From Burkholderia cepacia (lineage in GTDB: Bacteria; Pseudomonadota; Gammaproteobacteria; Burkholderiales; Burkholderiaceae), in assembly GCF_029962485.1 (NCBI RefSeq), contig NZ_CP073639.1, positions 310,001-374,000 of the forward strand: 64,000 nucleotides of DNA, written 5' to 3'. Every line of letters begins with the position of its first letter. The stretch's first letter is position 1. Of this stretch, positions 1 to 8,666 are shown piece after piece. The position numbers and the translations under genes were made by a program. The notes under the pieces were generated by a model. It saw nothing but the letters and a program-made list of their open reading frames with translations. It ran no database searches and was not told where the DNA came from.

Positions 1-1718
1 CCGTCGCGCTGGAATGTAACGACTCGATGAAGGCGCGCTTCGCGCCGGACGCGAACACCTCGGTGATCGCCGTGAAGTCGTTCAAGGCCGGCGATCCGCT
101 GGTGCTGACGGCATCGGCTGCCACGTCCGCGACACCGGTGGCCGGCAGCGACCTGTGTCTCGTCAAGCTGAACGTGGGCCCCGGTCACGCGGGGCCGGCA
201 GGCGCGCCGTCGACGTCGGCCGGCATCGGCATGGAGATCTGGCTGCCTGCGCCGGCGAACTGGAATCACCGGATCCACAATCTCGGCGGTGGCGGCTGGC
301 AAGGCGGCGCGTATGACGACCCGACGCAGGTCGCGAGCGCCGGCGGCGTGCCGGGCGCGGCGACGATCGCGGCCGCCGAGGGCGCGGTGGTCGGCACGAC
401 GGATACGGGGCATGCCGTCCCGAACGGTTCGTTCGCGATGAATCCGGACGGCACGATCAACACGGCGCTGTGGAACGACTTCGCGCAGCGCAGCCTGCAC
501 GAACTGGCGCTCAAGACGAAGGCGCTGGTCGCCGCGTACTACGCGACGCCGCAGAAGTATGCGTACTGGGACGGCTGTTCGACGGGCGGCCGGCAGGGTT
601 ACAACGAGGTGCAGAACAACCCGTCCGACTACGACGGCTACCTGAATGGCGCGCCTGCCTTCAACTGGTCGAAGTTCATCACGGGCGAACTGTATCCGCA
701 GGTCGTCGCGCAAAGCGATTTCGGCGGCGCGACGCTGACCGATGCGCAGCAGTCGCTGCTGTCGGGGGCGGCGGTCAGCGCGTGCGATTCGGTGGGCGGC
801 CAGCATCTCGGTTACCTGATGGACCCGGCCCAGTGTCGTTACGATCCGACCCAGGACGCGACCGTGCTGTGCTCGGGCGTGAAGATCGGCGCCGTCACCG
901 GCACGAATACGACGGCCGCGTGCGTGACGGCCGCCCAGGCGACGGCCATGAACAAGACCTGGTACGGGATGACGCGCGACGGTTCGGTGCCGAGCCCCGC
1001 GGCCGACATCGGCACGGCCACGTCGCTCGCCAGCAACCAGCTGTGGTTCGGCCTCATGCGCGGCACGCTGACCGGTGCGCTGGCCGGCGCGTCGCCGTTC
1101 AGCATCTCGACCGACCTGGTCGCGCTGGAGCTGCAGGATCCGACGATCGCGGGCACGAACTTCACGAACGCGACCGGGAACGGCGCGAACAAGTGGAAGA
1201 GCCTGGGTTATGCCGGTCTCGCGAACGCCTACGACCAGGGGATCGCGCTGCAGCCGTCGTTCGGCAACATCAATACCGACAACCCGGACCTGTCGGGGCT
1301 CGTGAAGAGCGGTGCGAAGGTGCTGCATTACCACGGCCTGGCCGATCCGCTGATCACGCCGTCGGGCAGCATCAACTACTACGAACGCGTGGCGAGCCGG
1401 ATGGGCGGCATTCCCGCCGTGCAGCAGTTCGACCGGCTGTTCCTGGTTCCGGGCATGGGGCATTGCAGCGGCTATGGCGGTGTCAACGGCACGGCCGGCC
1501 CGGCGCAAACGGCCGATACGCTGCCGCTGCCGCATGCCGACCGCCAGGACCTGTACGCGCAGCTGGTCAACTGGGTCGAGAACGGCAACGCGCCTGCCAG
1601 CATCAAGCTGACGTCGGCGGACGGCAGCGCGAGCCAGCCCGTCTGCATGTATCCGACGAAGGCGACGTACAACGGTTCGGGGTCGATCAAGGACGCGGCG
1701 AACTATTCGTGCAAGTAA
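1..1718 (+). CDS. Tannase/feruloyl esterase family protein (5' end outside window)
   Basis: The reading frame is open to the left edge of the window (residues VALECNDS precede the first ATG at 27), so the signal peptide and N-terminus are missing. The rest fits the secreted tannase/feruloyl esterase alpha/beta-hydrolase family, which cleaves esters of plant phenolic acids. The nucleophile motif GCSTGGRQG has its Ser codon at 579. A likely acid sits in HGLADPLITP (Asp codon 1344) and the base in PGMGHCSG (His codon 1461). The family usually has about 550-600 residues, so little is missing. The natural substrate cannot be told from sequence; gallate, ferulate or chlorogenate esters are all possible. 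It appears to stand alone, because the next gene is 355 bases away. Confidence 0.88.
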   Translation, partial: VALECNDSMKARFAPDANTSVIAVKSFKAGDPLVLTASAATSATPVAGSDLCLVKLNVGPGHAGPAGAPSTSAGIGMEIWLPAPANWNHRIHNLGGGGWQGGAYDDPTQVASAGGVPGAATIAAAEGAVVGTTDTGHAVPNGSFAMNPDGTINTALWNDFAQRSLHELALKTKALVAAYYATPQKYAYWDGCSTGGRQGYNEVQNNPSDYDGYLNGAPAFNWSKFITGELYPQVVAQSDFGGATLTDAQQSLLSGAAVSACDSVGGQHLGYLMDPAQCRYDPTQDATVLCSGVKIGAVTGTNTTAACVTAAQATAMNKTWYGMTRDGSVPSPAADIGTATSLASNQLWFGLMRGTLTGALAGASPFSISTDLVALELQDPTIAGTNFTNATGNGANKWKSLGYAGLANAYDQGIALQPSFGNINTDNPDLSGLVKSGAKVLHYHGLADPLITPSGSINYYERVASRMGGIPAVQQFDRLFLVPGMGHCSGYGGVNGTAGPAQTADTLPLPHADRQDLYAQLVNWVENGNAPASIKLTSADGSASQPVCMYPTKATYNGSGSIKDAANYSCK

Positions 1719-2073
1719 CGGCGGGCGACCGGATGCGCGCGGCGGAGCAGGCCGTGCGCATCCGCATTCCTGGCTGGCATCCATTTCGTGTCCTGCCATC
1801 CCTGCGGGCCAGCGGTGCCGTCAAAGTCATGCGGGATGAGAGTACGCTGATCGGGTCGTGCATCGACGAAGCCGGGTGCGTGGCCGCCGTGCGTCGGTGC
1901 AACCTGTGTCGCATTGGAACGACGACGGGTGTCCGGACGCGGCATGCGGATTGCTGCATGGCCCGCTCACCCGGCGGCCGTTGCCGGCGCTGTGTCGACA
2001 GCCGAACGACATGCATCCGGCGCGCACGGCTGTCGCCCTGACAGCCACGCAGCGTTTCATCCGGAGAAAACCG
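1719..2073. other. Intergenic region with terminator-like hairpin
   Basis: No convincing gene is seen here. Just after the esterase stop codon, a perfect 9-bp inverted repeat (CGGATGCGC at 1730-1738 and GCGCATCCG at 1756-1764, 17-base loop) could end the esterase transcript. It lacks a T tract, so intrinsic termination is uncertain. The remainder has no recognisable motif. Confidence 0.4.
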
Positions 2074-2556
2074 ATGACCGAACGCCAGCCCCCCGATACG
2101 ACCGCTCCGCACGCGGAGCCCAGTGCGCACGACGCGCTCGAACACCTGCTCGGCAGCCTGCACCGGCACGGCTTCCTGCATTTCGCCAACGAGGTCGTCA
2201 GCGCGAACGCGCGGCTGGCCGACACGTTTGTCGACGCGCTCGACAAGCCGGGCATGCAAAGCGGGATGCAGAATCTCGCCGTTCTGCTCACAGCGCTGTC
2301 GCGCATTCCGCCCGAACAGTTCGGCAAGGCCGTGTTCGCGGCCGCCGACGCGCTGCATCATGTCGGCGCGTGGCAGCCGTCGCAGCACGAACACGTCGCG
2401 CCCGGCGTGCGCGGGGCTTACCGGCTGCTGCACGACGAAGCACTGTGGGATGCGCTGACGCCGTTGCTCGAGGGCCTGAAGGTGTTCGCACAAGGTCTCG
2501 CGCGCGATCCTCAGCCGCCCGTTACCGCGCCGGACGAGAAGACGACGGGTACGTAA
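2074..2556 (+). CDS. DUF1641-like protein
   Basis: A 160-residue soluble, mostly helical protein. The ATG at 2074 is preceded by a CCGGAG ribosome-binding site; the open frame extends upstream to 1858 but without a good start. Residues about 20-90 (HLLGSLHRHGFLHFANEVV, then DALDKPGMQSGMQNLAVLL, then RIPPEQFGKAV) follow the pattern of the DUF1641/YrhD family. Those proteins are often encoded beside formate dehydrogenase subunits and have no established biochemical role. No dehydrogenase is nearby here. The tail after about residue 145 is low-complexity, rich in Pro, Asp and Thr. The family assignment was made by eye. Confidence 0.62.
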   Translation: MTERQPPDTTAPHAEPSAHDALEHLLGSLHRHGFLHFANEVVSANARLADTFVDALDKPGMQSGMQNLAVLLTALSRIPPEQFGKAVFAAADALHHVGAWQPSQHEHVAPGVRGAYRLLHDEALWDALTPLLEGLKVFAQGLARDPQPPVTAPDEKTTGT

Positions 2557-2589
2557 TCCGAAGCACCGCACGTCGGCACACGCGCGGCG

Positions 2590-3300
2590 TCATTCCCACG
2601 CGTGCTTGCTGAACTGATAGCCCTTGGAGCGGATCGTCTTGATCCGTTTCGGCTCGGTCGCGTCGTCGCACAACTTGCGGCGCAGCTTCGAGATGCGGCC
2701 GTCGATCGAGCGATCGAGGCCGTCGAACGCGATGCCGCGCAGCAGCAACGTCAGGTCTGCGCGGCTGACCACTTCGCCGGCGCGGCACGCAAGGGCCCAA
2801 AGCAGGTCGAATTCGGTCGACGTCAGGCGCGGTACGCTGCCGTCGGGAAGGTGGACGCGGCGATCCGCGCGGTCGATCGAGAACTTGCCGAAGGTGAACC
2901 GCTGCGGCGAATCCGGCACGCAGTCGGCCGGCTGCGGGCGTACTCGCCGCAACTGCGCCTTGATCCGCGCGAGCAGGATGCGCGGCTCGACCGGCTTGCG
3001 AAGAAAGTCATCGGCGCCCAGTTCCAGGCCGAGCAGCTCGTCGAACGGCTCGTCGCGGGCCGTGACCATGATGACGACGCCGTCGTATTGCGTGCGTGCC
3101 GCGCGGCAAATCTCGAAGCCGTCCTTGCCCGGCAGGTTGATGTCGAGCAGCACCACGTCGGGGCGGGTCGCGACGATCGTCGCGGCGGCGCTGGCGCCGT
3201 CGAACAGCGTGTCCACCTGGTAATGATGCTTGCGCAGATAGTCGGCAATCAGCGCGGACAGAGGGACGTCGTCTTCGACGAGGAGGATTCGGATGGGCAT
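2590..3300 (-). CDS. OmpR-family response regulator transcription factor
   Basis: The 236-residue protein has a receiver domain (1-120) and a winged-helix DNA-binding domain (about 135-233). All phosphorylation-site residues are present: acidic pair Asp10/Asp11, phospho-acceptor Asp53 in LLDINLP, Thr80 and Lys102 in FLRKPVE. The C-terminal domain ends in TIRSKGYQF, the wing typical of OmpR/PhoB/RstA proteins. No histidine kinase is encoded next to it, so it is an orphan within this window and its signal is unknown. It is transcribed away from the FliT-like gene at 3813. A set of ATTAC direct repeats in the shared intergenic region is a candidate target. Confidence 0.93.
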   Translation of the reverse strand: MPIRILLVEDDVPLSALIADYLRKHHYQVDTLFDGASAAATIVATRPDVVLLDINLPGKDGFEICRAARTQYDGVVIMVTARDEPFDELLGLELGADDFLRKPVEPRILLARIKAQLRRVRPQPADCVPDSPQRFTFGKFSIDRADRRVHLPDGSVPRLTSTEFDLLWALACRAGEVVSRADLTLLLRGIAFDGLDRSIDGRISKLRRKLCDDATEPKRIKTIRSKGYQFSKHAWE

Positions 3301-3812
3301 CGCTGAACGAGGGGGTAAAACGGGAAAGTGGCGAGCGGTCAGGCCCAGTCCGAACGCGCGGTAGCCGACGCGACGTGCATGTTACTGCGCAACATTCCGA
3401 CGGAATGTGACGAAATCTGATTCGTTCGGTGAGCGTATCGATGTGGAAATCGCAGCTGGCTGGCGGAGCAGTGAATGGCTGGCGACTCGGCGGCGTGCGT
3501 CCGGTCGAAACGGTTCGGCGCGATATCCGGCGCGGGGCCGGCGCGGATGCACGATCAGGCATCCTTCAGACGAAAACGTTTGCGGAAATCCGTTGCACCG
3601 AACGTCGCCCGCATGGGCGGAACCGAGGCCAGGCAAGGTTACTCGACATATCATTACAAAATATTACCAACATCGCCGAGTATCCGTCCCTACAATTGCA
3701 GCACCTGCCACGTGCTGCATGATGGACCGCGATTCGTTGGTGTCCCGGCCGTATTACGCGCTGGCGCTCGCCGGGCAGGCAAGCGGGCTGCGTGTCATTG
3801 ACGGGGAATGAA
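3301..3812. other. Divergent intergenic region, 512 bases
   Basis: It lies between the response regulator gene (minus strand) and the FliT-like gene (plus strand). Overlapping reading frames exist but show arginine-rich shadow composition and no family features. The only clear signal is the AT-rich promoter-like block at 3638-3696, listed separately. Confidence 0.5.
3638..3696 (+). promoter_or_regulatory. Candidate response-regulator-controlled promoter with TTAC direct repeats
   Basis: GTTAC at 3638, ATTAC at 3653 and ATTAC at 3663 are in direct repeat; the last two are 10 bp apart, one helical turn, as in OmpR-family binding sites. A TACAAT -10 box follows at 3691-3696. The repeats occupy the -35 region, where an activator would bind. 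The promoter would read toward the gene at 3813. Confidence 0.4.
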
Positions 3813-4193
3813 ATGACGCCGTTGCAAGTCGTCCAGCGTCTCGATGCGCTCACGAACGCGATCGAAATCGCGGTGGCGCGGGCCGACTGGAGCGAGGCCG
3901 TTCAGGCCGCTGACGCGCGTTTGAAGTTCGTGATTGCGCTTGCGCCCGAACCACCCGACGAGGTGCTGGCGGCGCTCAGGCGCATGCAGGAGATCGACGT
4001 CCGGATCTCCGCGGTCGCACGCGACACGTTGCAGGTGCGCGTTGCCGAAAGCCGGGTTGCGTTGCACGAAACCCGCGCGGCGATGAACGCGCTGAAGGCG
4101 AAACAGCAGCCGCTCGGGGTGGGCGCTGCAGCATCGCGCCGTGCTGCCCGCACGGGCATCCGATCCAATTCCCGCCCTGCAACACGAAGCTGA
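3813..4193 (+). CDS. Small helical protein, FliT-like
   Basis: A 126-residue protein. The ATG at 3813 is preferred over an in-frame start 21 bases upstream because ACGGGGA lies just before it. Residues 1-100 are strongly helical and begin MTPLQVVQRLDALTNAI, followed by a DWSEAVQAADAR segment. This resembles flagellar chaperones of the FliT family (about 100 residues: an N-terminal helix, then GDW and a helical hairpin). There is no flagellar gene nearby, so it could equally be an unrelated helical protein. The Arg/Ser-rich C-terminal 25 residues look unstructured. The homology is weak and was judged by eye. Confidence 0.5.
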   Translation: MTPLQVVQRLDALTNAIEIAVARADWSEAVQAADARLKFVIALAPEPPDEVLAALRRMQEIDVRISAVARDTLQVRVAESRVALHETRAAMNALKAKQQPLGVGAAASRRAARTGIRSNSRPATRS

Positions 4194-4216
4194 TATTCGC
4201 TTCCTTCGGGAGTGGC

Positions 4217-4438
4217 ATGAGATTCAGAAAACGCACCAGCTATGTCAATGCAACACGGTGGTTCGCCGAGGGCGATCATGACCGGGTGGAGAGCCGTCAC
4301 GGCAACTGGGCCGTCGCGACGCCCGAAGGCTGGCGCTCGGTGAAGCCGGGCGACTGGATCCTGCTCGATGAATGCGGAAACTGCTGGCCGATGGACAACA
4401 GCCTCTTCAAGCATTTCTACGAACCGGCAGCGGAGTGA
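4217..4438 (+). CDS. Small conserved hypothetical protein with PGDWI motif
   Basis: A 73-residue protein with ATG at 4217 and ribosome-binding site CGGGAG. It contains WRSVKPGDWILLDECGN and ends with a Phe/Tyr-rich stretch (FKHFYEP). The GDW-I-x6-G pattern followed by an aromatic tail is reminiscent of small phage-associated and Burkholderia proteins of unknown function. It has no signal peptide or membrane segment. It follows the FliT-like gene by 23 bases and may be cotranscribed with it. Function unknown. Confidence 0.6.
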   Translation: MRFRKRTSYVNATRWFAEGDHDRVESRHGNWAVATPEGWRSVKPGDWILLDECGNCWPMDNSLFKHFYEPAAE

Positions 4439-4469
4439 CCCGGCCGCCGGGTCGACGCGGTGCCCGCGC

Positions 4470-5009
4470 CTATCGGCTTTTACGCGAGAACAGCAACGAA
4501 TCGGCGTCGTTGAAGCGGATGCGTTCCGGCTCGCCATAACCGGCCTTCTCCGCCACGCGGATCGACGCGACATTCGTCGGTGCGATCAGGCACACGCTGC
4601 GCTCGAACCGCTGCTGCCCGTCGAGCCACGCCAGCGCGGCCGCAAGCGCCTCGGTTGCGTAGCCCTTGCCGTGCGCCCAGGTCGCGAGCGCCCAGCCGGC
4701 TTCCGGCACGCCGCGCACCGACGGCTCGATGTTCCGGTGGAAATCCGCGAAGCCGAGATCGCCGACATAACGACCCGATGCCTTCTCGCGAATCGCCCAG
4801 TAGCCGTAGCCGAGCAGCGGCCACAGGCCGCGATACGCGAGCATGCGCATCCACGAATCGCGCGGCGCGGACGGCTCGCCGTTGAAGATGTGCGCGACAA
4901 CAGCCGGTTCCGCCCACATCGTGGCGAGCGCGTCGAAGTCGCCGAGCGGATGGCCTTCGAGGACGAGACGGGGCGTGTCGAGAACGGGCGGGGAAGAGAC
5001 AGGCGGCAT
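4470..5009 (-). CDS. GNAT-family N-acetyltransferase (RimJ/RimL-like)
   Basis: A 179-residue acetyl-CoA-dependent acetyltransferase. The N-terminus (LDTPRLVLEGHPLGDFDAL) is the usual opening of the RimJ/RimL branch. The acetyl-CoA loop is degenerate but recognisable in the segment WAHGKGYATEALAAAL, and NVASIRVAEKAGY is the alpha4 signature. Members modify ribosomal-protein N-termini, antibiotics or small amines; this substrate is unknown. It converges on the small gene ending at 4438. Confidence 0.88.
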   Translation of the reverse strand: MPPVSSPPVLDTPRLVLEGHPLGDFDALATMWAEPAVVAHIFNGEPSAPRDSWMRMLAYRGLWPLLGYGYWAIREKASGRYVGDLGFADFHRNIEPSVRGVPEAGWALATWAHGKGYATEALAAALAWLDGQQRFERSVCLIAPTNVASIRVAEKAGYGEPERIRFNDADSLLFSRKSR

Positions 5010-5135
5010 CGAGGTTTCCGGAACAGAGTTGAACAGAACAGCCAGACCGTCAAAGCGCGGAAATCATATCAAAACCCCTGAACGACGGTGGCGGCATGAC
5101 GATCGGATCCCGCTTCCCGCGCGATAATCGTAATC

Positions 5136-5157
5136 TCGTGCGGCATGTGCCGCACGA
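5136..5157. promoter_or_regulatory. Perfect inverted repeat upstream of AraC-family gene
   Basis: Arms TCGTGCGGCA (5136-5145) and TGCCGCACGA (5148-5157) are exact reverse complements separated by TG. The repeat lies 24 bases before the chosen start of the AraC-type gene, where an autoregulatory operator would sit. A shorter palindrome with the same core, TGCGGCATGCCGCA, occurs at 6229 before the neighbouring LysR gene. Confidence 0.45.
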
Positions 5158-5180
5158 CCGGCTCGCCTTCACCACTCAAC

Positions 5181-6179
5181 ATGACGCTCGAATCCGACTG
5201 GCTCAGCCGCTTGATGGCGCTCGTCACGGTCACGGGGAAGCTCGAGATCCGCTGCGCGTTCGGCGCGCCGTGGGCGATCGCGTACGAGCGCTCGCCCGCG
5301 TGCGAGATTCCGTATCACGTCGTGCTGCGCGGCCGCGCGATCCTCGAGAATCCCGATGACGGCGCCGTGCACGAACTCGGCAGCGGCGACATCGTGCTGT
5401 TTCCGCACGGCTCGCCGCACGTGCTGCACGACGGCAGCGGGCTGCCGCCGGTGCCGGCCTTCAAGCGGCCGGGCGGTCACGTCCTCATCGGCGAGAACGC
5501 GGGCACCGGCGAGCGGCTCGACATGCTGTGCGGCCGTTTCGTGGTGGCGCCGCCGCACGACCGGCTGATCCGGCGCCACTTGCCGCCGGATCTCGTCGTG
5601 CGTGCGGCGGCGGACAGCCGAATGCCCGATGCGCTGGCCGTCACCGCCCGGCTGACGGCACTCGTGGAGTTGATGCGTGCCGAGTCGCTCGAACAGCAGC
5701 TCGGCGGCCTCGCGATCCTGAATGCGTTGTCGGCGGCGCTGTTCGCGCTCGCGCTGCGCGCAATCAGTGAAACGGGCCAGGCGCCGACCGGCCTGCTTGC
5801 GCTGGCCGGCCATCCGCGCCTCGCGCCCGCGATCGTCGCGATGCTCGACGAGCCCGCGCGGCCGTGGACGCTGCCCGAGCTGGCCGGGTTGTGCAGCATG
5901 TCGCGCGCGACCTTCATGCGTCATTTCCAGTCGAAGCTCGGGCATTCGGCAGCCGACCTGTTGACCGATATCCGGATGAGTCTTGCCGCGAACGCACTAC
6001 GCCAGCCGTCGACCAGCGCCGAGGCCGTGGCGTCCGAGGTCGGCTATCAGTCGGTGGCTGCGTTTCGGCGCGTGTTTACGCGCTGGGCGGGCATGACGCC
6101 GGGCGACTGGCGGCGCCAGTCGATGGGTGAACTGCGCGATGCGGCGACGCCGGTCGACGACGAGACCGACGCGGAGTAG
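5181..6179 (+). CDS. AraC-family regulator with N-terminal cupin domain
   Basis: A 332-residue regulator. The start at 5181 gives the usual N-terminus DWLSRLMALVTVTG; the longer frame from 5145 would start inside an inverted repeat. Residues about 10-190 form an AraC-type cupin ligand domain, with FPHGSPHVLHDG as part of the metal/ligand pocket. The last 110 residues carry two helix-turn-helix units (LAGLCSMSRATFMRHFQSK and AVASEVGYQSVAAFRRVF). Close relatives often control adjacent oxidoreductase or efflux genes. Here the next gene is a LysR regulator in the same direction, 90 bases on. The effector is unknown. Confidence 0.9.
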   Translation: MTLESDWLSRLMALVTVTGKLEIRCAFGAPWAIAYERSPACEIPYHVVLRGRAILENPDDGAVHELGSGDIVLFPHGSPHVLHDGSGLPPVPAFKRPGGHVLIGENAGTGERLDMLCGRFVVAPPHDRLIRRHLPPDLVVRAAADSRMPDALAVTARLTALVELMRAESLEQQLGGLAILNALSAALFALALRAISETGQAPTGLLALAGHPRLAPAIVAMLDEPARPWTLPELAGLCSMSRATFMRHFQSKLGHSAADLLTDIRMSLAANALRQPSTSAEAVASEVGYQSVAAFRRVFTRWAGMTPGDWRRQSMGELRDAATPVDDETDAE

Positions 6180-6228
6180 GCCCGCTGCGGGCAGCGCCTG
6201 CCGCGAGCATCGGATTACCCGTTGCGCG

Positions 6229-6242
6229 TGCGGCATGCCGCA
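6229..6242. promoter_or_regulatory. 14-bp palindrome upstream of LysR-type gene
   Basis: TGCGGCATGCCGCA is a perfect palindrome 28 bases before the LysR start codon. It shares half-sites TGCGGCA/TGCCGCA with the repeat at 5136-5157. It could be an operator for either regulator. Confidence 0.38.
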
Positions 6243-6269
6243 TGAAACAAGGACAGGGAGAAGCAGGAC

Positions 6270-7175
6270 ATGGATCGACTCACGGCAATGGAAACCTACG
6301 TTAGCGTCGTGGAGGCGGGTTCGTTCTCGGCGGCCGCGAAGCGGATGAATCTCGGACAGCCGGCGATCTCGAAGTCGATCGCGCAGCTCGAGGAGCGGCT
6401 CGGCGTGCGTCTGTTGCTGCGTTCGACGCGCGGGCTGACGACGACCGACGCCGGCCAACGTTTCTATGAACACGCGAAGGTGGCGATCCGCGAGGCCGAC
6501 CGGGCCGAGCACGTCGTGCGCGATGCGTCCGCGAGCCTGTCCGGCAAGCTGCGCGTGAGCGCGGCCGTCAGCTTCACGTGCCTGCACGTGCTGCCGAAAC
6601 TCGACACGTTCCTGAGCCGTCATCCCGATCTGGAGATCGACCTCGGGCTCGACGATCGCAACATCGACCTGCTCGAAGAGGGCACCGACGTCGCGCTGCG
6701 AATGGGCACGCTGATCGATTCGTCGATGATCGCGCGCCGCATTGCGCGCAGCCCGCGGCTCGTCGTCGGCACACCGGCGTATTTCGAGCGGGCCGGTGTC
6801 CCGCAATCGCCGGCTGATCTCGCCGGTCACCAGGCGATCGTGTATGCGCAACGCGGCGGCGGCGAAGCGTGGTCGTTTAGCCGCAACGGTGCCGAGGTCG
6901 CGGTGGCCGTGTCCGGGCGCCTGCGCGTGAGCGCGGCCGAAGGGATGCGGACCGCCGTGATCGGCGGCATGGGGCTGGCGGTCGCGTCGCGCTGGATGTT
7001 CTCGCCCGAGCTCGCGTCCGGTGCCGTTCAGGCGGTGCTGACCGACTGGGCGCTGCCGCCGGTCGACCTGTGGGCGGTGTTTCCGGCCGGCCGCCTGGTC
7101 ACCGCGCGCGCTCGTGCGTTCATCGAATTCGTCGAGCAGGCGCTGGCGGAAGGCGAGCCCGCACCGGCGCCGTGA
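6270..7175 (+). CDS. LysR-family transcriptional regulator
   Basis: A 301-residue protein with ATG at 6270 after GACAGGGAGAA. The N-terminal winged helix (1-60) has the LysR signature AGSFSAAAKRMNLGQPAISK and LGVRLLLRSTRGLTTTDAG. Residues 90-295 form the periplasmic-binding-protein-like effector domain. It belongs to the CrgA/PA0477-like branch, which often regulates neighbouring SDR, oxidoreductase or efflux genes. The SDR gene that converges on it at 7215 and the peroxiredoxin-like gene beyond are candidate targets, by position only. Confidence 0.93.
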   Translation: MDRLTAMETYVSVVEAGSFSAAAKRMNLGQPAISKSIAQLEERLGVRLLLRSTRGLTTTDAGQRFYEHAKVAIREADRAEHVVRDASASLSGKLRVSAAVSFTCLHVLPKLDTFLSRHPDLEIDLGLDDRNIDLLEEGTDVALRMGTLIDSSMIARRIARSPRLVVGTPAYFERAGVPQSPADLAGHQAIVYAQRGGGEAWSFSRNGAEVAVAVSGRLRVSAAEGMRTAVIGGMGLAVASRWMFSPELASGAVQAVLTDWALPPVDLWAVFPAGRLVTARARAFIEFVEQALAEGEPAPAP

Positions 7176-7214
7176 AGGCTGCCGCTACGGCCGGCACGAG
7201 CGCGCCGCTGCTGC

Positions 7215-7931
7215 TCAGAACGGCGCTTTGCCGATCGACGCGCCGCCGTCGACGTAGAGCGTTTGCCCCGTCATGAAGCCGGCGTCGTCCGACAGCAGGA
7301 ACGCGATCGTCGCCGCGATCTCGTCGGGCTGGCCGAAGCGGCCCATCGGCACGGCGGCGAGATAGCGCCGTTCGCCTTCGCTGCCGGGCGCGTTGTTCGC
7401 GCGGAACAGTTCCGTTTCGGTCGGCCCGGGCGCCACCGCGTTCACGGTGATGCCGGTGCCCGCGAGTTCCAGCGCCCACGATCGCGAGAAGCTCATGAGC
7501 GCGGCTTTCGCGGCAGCATACGCGGTGCGCTGCACGATGCCGAGCACGGTCAGGCTCGACAGGTTGACGATCCGCCCCCAGCCGCGCTCACGCATGCCGG
7601 GCAGCAGCGCCTGCACGGTCTGGATGGCCGGATGCAGGTTCAGCGCGAGCACGTCGTCGAGGTCGCCGAGCGTCACGTCGTCGACGGACTGCGCACGCAC
7701 GAGGCCGACGTTGTTCACGACGCCGTCGATCGCGTGCCGCTGCACGAGCGCGTGCAGCGCGGCGTCGGTCGCGTGGCGGTTGGCGAGATCGACGCGCACG
7801 AGTTCACCCGGGAATGGCGCGTCGTCACGCGCGAGGCCGATGACGCGATGGCCGGTGCGCACGAGCCGTTCGGACAACGCGCGCCCGATTCCCCTGGTTG
7901 CGCCGGTGACGAGAAAGGTACGTGAAGTCAT
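7215..7931 (-). CDS. SDR-family oxidoreductase (FabG-like)
   Basis: A 238-residue NAD(P)-dependent short-chain dehydrogenase. The ATG at 7931 is chosen; a TTG four codons upstream is also in frame. The Rossmann motif TGATRGIGRA lies near the N-terminus, NNVG replaces the usual NNAG, and the catalytic YAAAK is in a standard context. VNAVAPGPTETELF and GQTLYVDGGASIG complete the family pattern. It resembles 3-oxoacyl-ACP reductases but is isolated from fatty-acid genes, so a detoxification or secondary role is equally likely. It is 66 bases downstream of the peroxiredoxin-like gene on the same strand. Confidence 0.92.
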   Translation of the reverse strand: MTSRTFLVTGATRGIGRALSERLVRTGHRVIGLARDDAPFPGELVRVDLANRHATDAALHALVQRHAIDGVVNNVGLVRAQSVDDVTLGDLDDVLALNLHPAIQTVQALLPGMRERGWGRIVNLSSLTVLGIVQRTAYAAAKAALMSFSRSWALELAGTGITVNAVAPGPTETELFRANNAPGSEGERRYLAAVPMGRFGQPDEIAATIAFLLSDDAGFMTGQTLYVDGGASIGKAPF

Positions 7932-7997
7932 GAAGGATTCCAAACGAAAAGCATCGGAACGCGTGCCGTGCCGCGCACGGCGGCGCGGCGCATCGCG

Positions 7998-8666
7998 TCA
8001 CGCGTGCATGGCCTTGTCGATGACCGGGAACATGTCCGACGGATCGGGGCGATGCGTGTAGTCGGGATTGACTTCCGAATACAGCACGATGCCGTCCTGT
8101 CCGATCACGTAGCGTGCCGGCATCGGCAGCGTCCAGCCCGGATCGTTGTTGAAGGCGGGCAGGTCGTTCTTCAGTGCCTTGTACAGGTCGACCAGATAGT
8201 CGGGCAGGTTGAAGCGCAAACCGAACGCGGCGCCCGTCTCGCCGTTCACGTCGCCGAGCACCGGGAAGTCGAGATGGTTCGTACGCACCGATTTGCGGCT
8301 GTTCACGGCCGTTTGCGGCGAGATCGCAACCACGTTCGCGCCAAGCGCGTTGAGCTGCGGCAGCGCTTCGTTCAGCGCCTGCAGTTCGAGGTTGCAATAC
8401 GGGCACCAGACGCCGCGATAGAACGTGACGACCAGCGGCCCCTTCGCGAGCAACTCGGTCGACGACACCTCGTTGCCGTCCTGGTCCCTCAGGCGGAACG
8501 TCGGCGCGCGGTCGCCGGCCTTGATCGCACGGGCGGCCTGGCCGCTCGCGATCAGCTCGGCCGTCGCGCGTTCCATGATCGGGTGGATTTCCGGCGGCGC
8601 GTAATACGGCGGCTTGCCGGCCTTGAAGTCGGCCTTGAATGCGTCGAGTTTGTCCTGGAGCGACAT
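7998..8666 (-). CDS. Peroxiredoxin-like (AhpC/TSA fold) protein
   Basis: A 222-residue thiol protein. The start at 8666 is supported by AGGAG seven bases upstream; the frame continues to 8837 without a better site. The thioredoxin-fold core begins near residue 50 (GDRAPTFRLRDQDGNEV). The redox centre is RGVWCPYC, with Cys88 and Cys91 in a CXXC arrangement. This is typical of the peroxiredoxin-like group often encoded beside AhpD-like proteins, such as the gene ending at 8896. It probably reduces peroxides or disulfides in the cytoplasm, as no signal peptide is seen. Confidence 0.88.
   Translation of the reverse strand: MSLQDKLDAFKADFKAGKPPYYAPPEIHPIMERATAELIASGQAARAIKAGDRAPTFRLRDQDGNEVSSTELLAKGPLVVTFYRGVWCPYCNLELQALNEALPQLNALGANVVAISPQTAVNSRKSVRTNHLDFPVLGDVNGETGAAFGLRFNLPDYLVDLYKALKNDLPAFNNDPGWTLPMPARYVIGQDGIVLYSEVNPDYTHRPDPSDMFPVIDKAMHA

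Noticed and set aside
470..2041. 523-codon frame overlapping the esterase
   Set aside because: Arg-rich composition without domains; fully explained as an alternate frame of the tannase-family gene, whose catalytic motifs are in the other frame.
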